Below are positions 33,169 through 42,781 of a stretch of 64,000 nt of DNA, in pieces. The notes beneath the pieces were generated by a model that searched no databases, was not told where the DNA came from, and was given only the letters and a program-made list of their open reading frames with translations. Position 1 is the stretch's first letter, and every line of letters starts with the position of its first letter. The position numbers and the translations under genes were made by a program. Source of the DNA: Paraconiothyrium sp. Pb-2020 (taxonomy: Eukaryota > Ascomycota > Dothideomycetes > Pleosporales > Didymosphaeriaceae); the NCBI GenBank assembly GCA_022419385.1, contig JAJUBI010000005.1, positions 496,001 through 560,000 of the forward strand, in the 5' to 3' direction.

Positions 33169-34836
33169 ATGGGTCAAACGCTGCGACGGTCGTGTGCCGC
33201 ATGTGCCAAGTCAAAGCTTGGCTGCGACCTGCGGCTGCCACGGTGTTCGCGCTGCGAAAAGCGCAAAGCTACATGCGTCTACGCGAACGAACCCTTGACA
33301 GGGCTACCGGCCGCTTCAAAGTGGCCTCATGATAGGACGACCCAGTCGCCTGAGGGCGCTCCATCAACTTTGACCCATTACCGACCTGGGTCGTTAGATC
33401 TGGACCCCTTTGATTCATATCCGCAGACCCGGCTTCCCCGGGAACACGTTCAGCGACTTATCCATACCTGTACGTGAAACCACCATCGCGGGCTGATGTC
33501 GGGGCTCAACTAAGCAGTCTAGTTTTACACAAGATTGCCTTCCAGTACTACCTCTAGACCTTAGCGCAACTTCAAATCCTTTTCTAGTATCGTGGTGGTG
33601 AGTTCACGCCGCATAGGCGATGATCGTGAGGCACCTGTTCACCATTTGCTTACTTTGCAGGCCAATTGCGTTGGGAGATCCCGCCTTGTTTCACGTCTCG
33701 CTCCAGACGGCATGCCTCGACGAGGAGCTGTGGGCTCAAAAAGGCTTCCAAACGTCGGAGTTACTGATGGCTGACTCTGTCGCGCTGCTTCGCCGCAAGG
33801 TCGAAGACACATCACTAGCTGTTCAAGATGGTACTATGAATTCTGTCATCACCCTTGCAGCGATAGAAGTGAGCATTTCTGAGACCATCTTGACCTCCGA
33901 ACATGTTAGATTAAATGCTAATACCATAAAATCTTAGTTTGGCAAGGGGAACCTAAAAGTTAGTGAGATGCACGTTGACGGCGTCAAAAGACTTGTCGAT
34001 CTTAGAGGTGGCATCAACGCCGTGAGACAGACAAGCCCCCTCACAGCTCGGATGGTGAGCTGGTAAGAATCCTCCTCCCTTTTTCAACATCATGCTCATA
34101 CACGAACAGGGTCTCCATGCTTATCATGCGCCAGCCACAATTCTCCGCACAGGATGACTTTGGCACAGGAAGCGGCATCCCGCCCATACCAGAGTGGCAG
34201 CTAGACTCATTTGCTACAGCAGAAGATGCATGGTACCTCAGCGAGGGCACCTGCGACACAACCACCCGAAACGTCTTCAAGCGCCTCCAAAACGTCTTCC
34301 GCCTAGTGAACAACTCGTCGTTACCGCCAACCCGCCTCCACGACTTAGCTAGCTTTGTCATACACCGCCTCCTCTCCGCTACTCCAGCCCCGCAGACTGA
34401 CCTCCCAGCGTCAATTTCTGAGTGCATTCGTTATGCGCTGATATCATATATGTTCATCGTCCAAGGACCGACGTACTATTCTCACGCCGATATACTACAG
34501 GACATCGTCAACCGATATATTATTCATCTCGAGCAGATCGAGTCCGACTTCCGCGTTTACGGTGCGATGTATGTGTGGCTGCACGCGATTGGCCTCGTTG
34601 CTGCTACGGGAACACCCAGCTACCAGTGGTTTGCGAGCCGAACAAGAACAGTTGCTGCATCGATGGCGTTGACTGGGTGGGAAGACGTGTTCGCGCGGAT
34701 TGAGAGCGTGCTTTGGTTGGATATCCCACATGGCGAATCCATGTTCCGCCCACATTGGGACGAGGCCTTCGGGGTAGCTGGGTGGGTGGAGGTGGACGAC
34801 CTGAATTATTGCCCGAGTGAGGGTCTTGTGTCATGA
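33169..34836 (+). CDS. Zn2Cys6 fungal transcription factor
   Basis: Five exons (33169..33469, 33534..33597, 33661..33868, 33938..34062, 34110..34836) agree in phase and give 474 aa. The zinc cluster is Cys9, 12, 19, 26, 29 and 36 (RRSCAACAKSKLGCD, then RCSRCEKRKATC). The regulatory half has PIALGDPALFHVSLQTACLD, LLMADSVALLRRKVED, MNSVITLAAIE, VDGVKRLVDLRGGIN and SPLTARMVSW. That pattern is typical of a large family of fungal C6 factors, often near secondary-metabolite or niche genes. It binds DNA in the nucleus; the target is unknown. Its position divergent from erg5 hints at shared control but proves nothing. Exon 2 starts after CACAAG; nearer acceptors give stops. Confidence 0.9.
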
Positions 34837-35805
34837 AGGTACGATCCTTGTAATTTGTTGGAAAAAAGTGTGGTACTAATCTCTCGGCAAGAGGCTTTTC
34901 AGCGAGCGAAAGGTCGAGAGCGTCGGAGCAACCTCTCGTAAGTAATAACGCCCGCGTTCCTCAACGTGCATCGTCTAGAACAAACACGCTGTTGTGGACT
35001 GTTTCTACGCACGAATACCCCCAAAGCAATCGCCTCTATCGACCACGAACAGCGCCCCGATGCGTGATGGGTCACACAACATCAACGTCTGCTTCTTACC
35101 CGACTCAACGCTCCATGATCCACACTACACCGACAGAACTCCCACCGCACTCAGCCCTTCGATCATTCCTCACGACCGACGGCAGTGTCTGGTAGCTTAG
35201 CGCATCGCTATGAGCACGCCATCAACACGAATGCTCGTTCGGCCTCGCACTTAGTATATCTTAATCAGGAGCATTGTTCAGTAGCGCGTACGACACCACG
35301 CATATCTACGCTGCGCCGAATTTACACCTTCTGCGCAACGAGCGTACGATTTGGCCCCAGATCAAGCAGCTCTGAGGCAGAAGCCCAGTTGAATGGGATT
35401 GATGATAGTACCTGCATGACGACCTTTGGCCGTCAGCGATGGTCATCCCATGAGCGCAAACGCGATAACCCTTTGGAAGATAAGGGTTAGATGGATCAAG
35501 GCTTGAATGGGAAGAACTGGGAGGTAAGGACAGGGATCGAGGCAATTAGGACGACGACGATTGTGGCGACGATAACTGAGGTGGAAAGAGGTCTGGGCGA
35601 AGAACATCTGAAAGGACATGCGAAGTAACGTCCACCCCCCTGCATGAAGGAAAACCCCTCATGCCGGCTTGGGAAAACCCTGACCCTTGCGGAAGTTTCC
35701 AAAATCGTGAGCAAGTTTCATGCATGCCACGATGATACGACCACCTAAAATTACATTCAAACTAATTCCAGAAACTCGAAGAAGATTCAATATCAGTCCA
35801 AAGTC
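34837..35805. other. Convergent intergenic region, no gene seen
   Basis: Between the Zn2Cys6 gene and the coiled-coil gene. The minus-strand frame 35496-35714 contains one hydrophobic stretch (VIVATIVVVLIASIPVL), but it has no supporting splice or homology signal, so it is not called. Confidence 0.4.
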
Positions 35806-37565
35806 TCAGTCGCTCCGGGATGGCATGTAGAACGTTACATCCTCCACAGATCCGTTCCTCAGATCATCATGGGCACGCAAAAACCCCAACTGCTGCTCGC
35901 CCTGGGTGTTCAACATTACCACGCAAGGCCTCCGTAACTTCGTGCATGCGTTACATGCCATGAACGTTTGATCAAGTATGGAGACGGTCTTCCCATTAGT
36001 GATGGTGAATGTCAACGCACAGTCCCTTGGATTCCTCATCCAGCGCTGAAAGTTGAGTTTTCTCCTCTTGTCGTCGCCAATAAAGAGAAAAATTGCCTTC
36101 TCTAGCTCTTTGCTAAGCTGCTTAGGTGTTTCGCCTTTCCGCCAGCGGTACTTTCCAGTATCATCCAGTGCCAGAATCTTGATTGGAAGCCCTGTGGTCT
36201 TTGCTACAACTGGAAGTCCGACCATAGCTCCAGGTGGTATTGAATTTTTAGACGCCTTTGACTGGTGAGCTCGAACCATTGCCTGGCTGCGCGACAGCTG
36301 GCCGTTCCTGCTGTTTCTACTTTGCCTGTCTAGGGCATACCCTCTGGCCAATGTAGCTAGTGACTGCGGCCTCGATTGGTTGTGCCCTTGGTACCCCACG
36401 AATTCAGATCCCGACTTCTTCTCATTCGTGGTTTCGCTAGTGTCCTGATAATCCTCGTCTTCCTCGTCATCCTCGTCATCCTCGTCATCCTCGTTTTCTC
36501 CGTGTTCTCCGCGTTCTTCACCTCCTCTAATCTCGAAATCTGTACCTTGATTGTGGCGAAGGCTCTCCTCGGCAGTACGCTGGTCACTAAATTCGCTGAC
36601 GCTCGATAAGGGGGTTGCTGATAGATCTATGACCTCTTGATCGAACTTTTTTCCGGATTCAGTCTGGTGAGCTTGTGGAATTACGTTTGATGGCTGGTGC
36701 TGACCCTTGAACAAGTTGTATGGCCCGCCTAATTCGTCCACAGCAGCCCTGCGGCCTTGATGAAAACCACTCTGCACTAGTTCGGTCCTCATCCGAGTAA
36801 CTGGCGGCTCTGTGAAAGATAAGTCAGCTTGCCGCTTCTGTCCAGGCATAGTGTCTGTAAGACCGGGCTGCTCCTGCAAATGATGATGAGTATTGCCGGC
36901 TTCTAGGTCTTTGATCCGATTTCTTAGCAGGTCAACGTAATCATTATGGCGCCCGCTTAGCTTTCTCATCTCTTCTGCATAGGCCTCATGCAAGCTTTCT
37001 GCACGTCTTCTCCAACCAAATTCTGCTTGCTTTTGTTCCTCTGCTCGTCGTTGTTCCTCGGCTTGGTGAATAGTAAGAATCTGTTGTAATAGCTGGGTGA
37101 CGTCTCGCTCGATCTTTTTTGCCTGTTCCCGTTTGAAATCATCGATGTCTCGCTTGATCCTTGTTGCCTGTTCCCGTTTCAAATCATCGACAGTTCGCTG
37201 GGCGGATGTTGTAAAGTTTTCAGGACGGGGATTCCAGGTCACGTCTTGTTGTGATACATTCAACAGACCTACTCCAGCACTTCGGCCTAATATGTTACTG
37301 GAGCTGCTGGTAGCCGTTGCGTCTTCATCGTGATTCGCCTCTAGCTCGCCGTCGTTTCCGCCCATAGACGCTGGCGACGCTCTAACTCCTGCCCCGCTCT
37401 CGCCCTGTCCTGGGCGGCTCATTGCACCAGAATCTGTACACGTTAGCTGACACTAAAGCAATAGCTCTCGTGAAACTTACTTGCACCTACACCGCGCGCA
37501 GAATCGCTAACGCCTTCAGGCGGTATGCGCGAAGTGTTTCTCTGACCTTCTCGCAACGAAGCCAT
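35806..37565 (-). CDS. Coiled-coil acidic protein with C-terminal Cys cluster
   Basis: Exon 1 (37481..37565, MASLREGQRNTSRIPPEGV) splices in phase (GTAAGT...ACAG) to exon 2 (35806..37433), giving 570 aa. Residues from about 100 to 210 form a coiled coil. It has a duplicated KREQAxxIxRDxDDFKREQ unit and a Gln/Glu-rich helix. A stretch near the middle is almost pure Asp/Glu (DEDDEDDEEDEDYQD). Ser/Arg-rich disorder with YALDRQSRNSRNGQLSRSQA follows. The C-terminal 150 aa look folded. They contain RKLNFQRWMRNPRDCALTF and MACNACTKLRRPCVV, whose C-x2-C-x6-C spacing resembles half of a fungal zinc cluster. A nuclear DNA- or chromatin-linked role is possible but unproven. Family not recognised. Starting at ATG 37422 alone would give 538 aa; the in-phase upstream exon is preferred. 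Confidence 0.68.
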
Positions 37566-38582
37566 ATGGACTCCTCGACGGCGCGTGTTGGGGTTAAGGT
37601 AGTGGTGATAAAAAGCGTCCGAAGTGCGGGATAAAGAGCTGCCTGTTTGCGCAAGCGGTGAGAGGCGTTTGCTCTTGGCGCGTTCGGAAGGAAAGAGCGA
37701 CCGTGCCGTCAAGGTGAGACACCCAGTCTCGCAAAGGTCACATGCACATATATCCATCTGGGAAGAGCGATCTGACTTCCGTTGCTGCATTATGGAGCAA
37801 AGCGATTCCCAGTAGGACTCCCTTTGGTCCATCCTGCGCCAAAACGTGATTGTCCTGAAGCACGTGAGCACAAACCCTCCAGTGCTATTACTAATTAGTG
37901 ACCTACTTATTATTGATCCTATGATTGACCTCAAGCTAAAAAGTGCAGTAAGATCTATGCTGTGGGCCTCCTAGATCTACATTAAGTCGCATGGACGATG
38001 ATGGCCACCTCTCACCTCAACGTGATGGCCAATGCGAGCTTCATCCATGGAAAATGCAGAGTCTCATTGATGGAAAAGATACATGGGCTTTTGATATGCT
38101 CGATGTTGATCTAACAAAGTTCTACACGAGCTATGATGAGTAACAGGCTTGATCAAAAGACTTCGACATCTTCATCCTGGTCCCATATTTTTGACTCGTC
38201 AACACCGACCCAAGAGCTTTCGGTGTAGCCCATTTCTGCCTTCACACGTTGGGGAGCGCTATATCACCGGATCTCTTTCCTCTAGTATCACAAAGCTTCA
38301 CAACAACCTTCCTGTCCACTGATCTGGGCTCAAGGACAATGTCCAGCGGTGTCAATCTCTTCTGAGTACTGCGTGGTAGGAAGTCGCTCGGGAAAGACGT
38401 TCCGACCCCGAAGGTGTCGTAAGTTCCTCTTCTTCAGAGAGTCGCCTGTGATCGACCCATTTAACTCCAGGGACAGGATCCGAGAAGATGATAGTTGTAT
38501 TTTTCGTCGTCACCATACGTTGGCTGTTACTTGGCTAATCAGAATGTCCTCACCCACGCACTGGCACGCTAAAGCGTCTCAA
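37566..38582. other. Intergenic, no gene seen
   Basis: Upstream of the coiled-coil gene and downstream of the NUDIX remnant. The minus-strand frame that covers exon 1 stays open to 37934, but its upstream part is not supported as coding. Confidence 0.4.
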
Positions 38583-39488
38583 TTAGGCAGTGTGAATTCC
38601 CAAAGATCGGCGTAAGCGGGAGATAATTTGAACGTAATTCACCTCGCTCTCATAAGTCACTAAACCGTGTCGAATGAAGAAATCCAGTATCAGGCAGGCA
38701 TTAGCAGGAGTGAATTCCCCATCATCCAGAGCCTTCTTGATCTCTCCCATCGAGTAAAGGCTGATGGTCGATGCTTCGTTGTCAAAAGGTGTTGGCTTGA
38801 CATCTACACCAACCTTCATGTCGTAGATGTACTGCACTTCTGCTCTGATGAGCCCTGGCTCGCTGTCTCTAGCGCTTTTGGCATCGGAAGTAGTGACATA
38901 GCTGAGAATGCCGACGGAATGTGCTGATCTGCTCACCAAATCCTCCGATAAGCTTGCCTCTTCTTGAGCTTCACGAATGAGGCACTGAAGTGGAGTTTCT
39001 CCCGTGGGCAGGCTGCCACCTACTGTCACACCGAGTTTGTTAGGGTACAGGGCTTTGCTTGCTGCCCGACGGGCTGCCCAGATGCGCAGGCCGTCTTCGT
39101 TCTCAACGTATGCGATGAGTTGCACCCCATACGTGGCAATACCAAAGAGACTTGCAGCCGAACGCTCGACGTCTGCGACGAGCTGACGCCCAGGCCCATA
39201 GATGGGAAGACGCTCTTTCGTCTACCTTTTCAATACATTGAACGTGCCATGTTCCCTCTCGTACTGTAGAGTGTTTTCTAATCCATTCTTCCTAGCCTCA
39301 AACGAGTCACCGAGCAGTTTCACTGTCCTTTTACCGTGATCGACGGCCCAGTGGGAGTTCCAGGTAAACTTCTGAACAGTAGGCTCAATGAGATGGCCGA
39401 AGACTCCAGAGAACCCCTCTAGGAGAAGTTCATAGCATGTTTCAGGATATTGAGGCAGCCTTGCAGTTTGTATCAGTGTGGACGCCAC
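38583..39488 (-). pseudogene. DUF4743-NUDIX hydrolase interrupted by one in-frame TAG
   Basis: The upstream frame (to 39222) is the DUF4743 domain: YELLLEGFSGVFGHLIEP, FTWNSHWAVDHGKRTVKLLG and HGTFNVLKR. A TAG (39224-39222) follows. The same frame then continues TKERLPIYGPGRQLVADVER and SAASLFGIATYGVQLIAYV. The NUDIX box is GGSLPTGETPLQC-LIREAQEEASL (G-x5-E-x7-RE-x2-EE-x-x). ALYPNKLGVTVGG lies just before it. In related proteins the stop position is a Trp (VLRGWRDE type), so one TGG-to-TAG change explains the break. No GT-AG intron removes it in phase. The N-terminal start is unclear; the frame opens at 39488 with GTG and a small upstream exon is likely. DUF4743-NUDIX proteins resemble Tnr3-type enzymes that hydrolyse damaged thiamine diphosphates. 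If not an error, only a truncated protein is made. Confidence 0.7.
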
Positions 39489-40326
39489 ACGACTTCATGT
39501 GAAGCTTACCGATCGCCATTTTCGCAAAGATCGATATAAGAGCTCATCTTATTGTGCTGGGCAGAGCCCATTTATGGAGCCTTAAAGTGCTGAAGATGGT
39601 GGGGAGTGCATGCGAGCTGAGGAACTTCACCCTCACCCTAAATGCTCAAATTGTTGAGGGCTTTTACAGTTAGATTACTCGGGCTAGAATGTGCATTGCG
39701 GCCCGACGAGGTATTTTTTGAGGGTGTGACAAGGAAAACACGTGTTACACAAGCAGTCTCAAGTTACACATATGGGTAACAGCGTTTGCTCTTAGCGCGC
39801 TCAGAAGAAAGGCGCGCCCTTGCCCTTAGATTGAAACATTGGAGTAATACGCCCGCGGATGCTCTCCTGAGCTGGGTATGTCCGGCGTTCTCAAATGCAG
39901 TACGAGTCTCTCATCTGTCTGCCAGCCAGCTTCATCAGACTATGAACCTTAGTACCTAGGTACCTAGGTATGATCTATGTCACGTGATCATATATGTGCC
40001 TAGGTTCAACATCTTTGTCTATCATTGTCCAAAGAGACTAACGTAAGGAATTTGTCTTCTCCAGGGTTCTTCACCTGTGTCCAGTGGGCTTGTCGTCGGT
40101 CAAAGCCCAACAAGGAAATCCAGAAGGCAATTCGCGCTGCTTTCTTCTCGCTTCTCTCTCTCTCTCACTTGACGTGTTCCAGATGTAACAGTAGCACTGG
40201 CACGAGCTGTGCTATATATACCCACTCATTATACATGCGCACTGATCGTTTTCCATTATTGCTACTGCGAAGGACTAATGTCACTAGAGCAAGATTTCAA
40301 AGACGGGAGAACACATCTTATTCTTG
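39489..40326. other. Intergenic with palindrome and CT tract
   Basis: Upstream of the NUDIX gene and downstream of the TPR gene. It holds the palindrome at 39953-39970 and a short CT run near 40150. A TATATATA stretch lies near 40212. No coding frame is supported. Confidence 0.4.
39953..39970. repeat. Perfect 18-bp palindrome built from TACCTAGG units
   Basis: The sequence reads TACCTAGGTACCTAGGTA, identical to its own reverse complement. A further CCTAGGT occurs about 30 bp downstream. Such CCTAGG-rich motifs are familiar in ascomycete intergenic DNA; a binding-site role is not shown. Confidence 0.75.
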
Positions 40327-41814
40327 TTATGTCCTAAGTACAGTACATAAACTAGTAGCCAAGTTAATAATTTCACAGTCTTTACCGGCAAGAGTTGTCA
40401 ACGCTTGTCGCGATGATTCTGTGCAAGGATGCCGTTCTCCAAGATTCCGTATACACAACCTGTAACAACGTTCCATCAATGGAAAAGCCTCGTCTTTGCG
40501 GTTTTGAGACTCAAAAATCAGCGCCAGGTTATGCATAGCCAACAGTGTGTCTGGATGCTCTAGCCCGAGCACCCGTTTTCGGGTTTCTAATACTTGCACA
40601 CCCAACTCTTCAGCCTCTTTCCATCGCTCTTGTCTTGAGTACGTTGACCCCAGGTTTTCCATAGCTGACAGCGTAGCTGGGTGCTCTGGTCCGAGCACCT
40701 GCTTTTGGTCCTCTACTACTTGCACACCTAGTTTTTCAGCCTCTTCATACTGGCCTTGAAACCAGTATGTTACCGCTAGGTTGTACCTATTTCGCACTGT
40801 GTCAGGATACTCGAGTCCGAACAGTGTTATTTGAGTCTCCACTTCCTGCAAATCTGGCTCGCCAGCGTTCCTGTGATTATCCTTCATCTCATTGGAGCAA
40901 TCTTCGCTATGTCTGATGTCGCCCATGTTTTCCGAGACTCGCTTTGATTCCCTTATAAGAGGGCGCGTGTCACCAGTGTATGATGTTGGAGTTTGAGTAG
41001 GAGAACTGTGGTGTTGGTGTCTGAGTAGGAGGCCTGCCTGCGGTGATGGAGTTTGAGTAGGAGCACTGCCGTTGAGACACCATGTGTTAGTACTGCTGAT
41101 CAAAGTACAATACCGCTGTACCTACCTTGTACTGATTTCGTTAGGGGGTTCATCCTCGTCTAGTAATCCCTCTCGTTGGAGGTGAGCAAGGTAAAACTTC
41201 AGGGCAGCCGAGTGCTTTCGAATATCGCCACTGCAGATTCCCGCACTGATCATCTCCCGGCGGAACTCCCGCCAAACTGCCTTGTCGTCGTTATCGTACG
41301 CAGTTAGAGCAGTTGCGCTTGACTCATTTCCGCCTCTTACTTGTGCTGCAATGTGATCCATCCTTTGGAGTATCTTTGGGACCACCTCGTTCTCTAAACG
41401 GCCCTGGGAGCTGATTCCTACAACAGTAAGGAACGTAGATAAACCTTCAGTCTTGGTCATCAACTTTCTATCCAGGCTCTCCAAGTTCTTGTTACCCATT
41501 TTTATTCTATCCCAGTTCTTCCTTTGGCTCGTACCTAAGCTCTTATATTTCTTTAAAATCTCCTCAAGCTCTTCAACTAGAGCCCGACAGCTCTTGCATA
41601 ATCTTTTTAAACCCTTGAGGTCATCAGGATTGCGTGCGAAGAGAGAATTTGGTGCCTTTGCTTCAACATCGACCCGCTCTAGTAGCTTTTGGAGTGTGAT
41701 TAGATCGCTTGTGATATTGGCGTAGTTGCCGCAGGCATTCTTCCAGCCATTGTACGTGCGGGCTGTCAGCTTCACCAAGGCCGCGATATCGCCGGTTGAG
41801 AACCCAAAGGACAT
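40327..41814 (-). CDS. STAND-N-like protein with kinesin-light-chain TPRs, no NTPase
   Basis: Exon 1 is 41126..41814 (ATG of MSFGFSTGDIAALVKL) and exon 2 is 40327..41065. They join in phase through an intron with a textbook TACTAAC branch site, giving 475 aa. Residues 1-200 match the helical N-terminal domain common on fungal NLR-type proteins (MSFGFSxGD opening, CKSCRALVEELEEILKKY, RLENEVVPKILQRMDHIA). A short Thr/Pro/Gln-rich linker repeats SPTQTP. Then come kinesin-light-chain-type TPRs of about 42 aa: GLEYPDTVRNRYNLA, GPEHPATLSAMENLG, GLEHPDTLLAMHNLA and GERHPCTESSRQAL. The expected NACHT or NB-ARC module between the two is absent. This could be a naturally reduced receptor, a regulator of full-length NLRs, or a deletion derivative. 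Repeat units 2 and 3 are very alike, as in repeats under recent expansion. Confidence 0.82.
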
Positions 41815-42781
41815 CCTGGGAAGAGGGTATGAGGGCAAGGCTGGACACTGACACGACACGAGAAGGCACCACGCATCAGTATAACGAAAGAGATGGGACG
41901 ACGTGAAGTGGTGCCAACACCAGAAAGAGTCCTGATGTTTCGACTCTTCATGAGCAAACGAAGCGTATAGAGAAGATGGGAAGGCTGCATGGTATTGACA
42001 GGCAGAATTTGGTGGATGAGGCTATGCAAGGCTGTCTCACCCACCTTGGCATAGGGCTCATTTTGAGGGGAATTTCAGCGCCCTCCCCGTTGGCATGCGC
42101 CATTCTTCCTTTTCTTAACCATATACTCTAAGCTTGCCCTGGAAGAGACTTACGTAGTTAACAGAAATCAATGAATCTTACAAAAGTCAGAAGAACGAAG
42201 AAGTGAGGGTGGCCGACCGCTCTGGCTACAGCAAAGTCGGTATTTCGATATTAGACAGCAAAGCGCTAATACATATCCGGTAAGCGCCTATCTGAGCAGC
42301 TGTGCGCTCGGAATAACCGAAGCGCAGGAACCGGAAACCGTTATCGTTCACCACTGTACTGTAATTCTAGAAATCGAGGCTTTTGATGACATTGCATGGT
42401 TCGAGAGGCTCTCGACGCGATTGAGATCCTTCTTCTGGACCCCAGCAAGAGTCTATTTTGGGGTTCAGCAAGCTTCCGGCTCCCGTTCTTAGGCCCAGCA
42501 GCGTGGCCGGTCAGTGGCAGCCGCGTGTGCATGCGCTGGACCAATAAGATCACGCCAGGCCAAGAGGTTAGGCTTCGGCTTCTTGCTTACGAGCCTCTTC
42601 GTATATAGCTGCCTCGCTCGCGCACCCACGTAACATGGTAATATCCCCAAAGCTCCAAGGCCCACACGACGCCCTACCACAATCAGGGCTCCATCTGACA
42701 CATATATTGAGCCCAATTAAGACCTTCATCCCAGCTCTATCACATCCTACCTAATTCCTAACCTCAAAAAAGTACTCTGAT
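41815..42781. other. Divergent intergenic region
   Basis: Between the TPR gene and the HET-like gene, which are divergent. No supported ORF. The promoters of both genes should lie here. Confidence 0.4.

Noticed and set aside
35496..35714. Small membrane protein on the minus strand
   Set aside because: Only one hydrophobic run; no other support for a gene.
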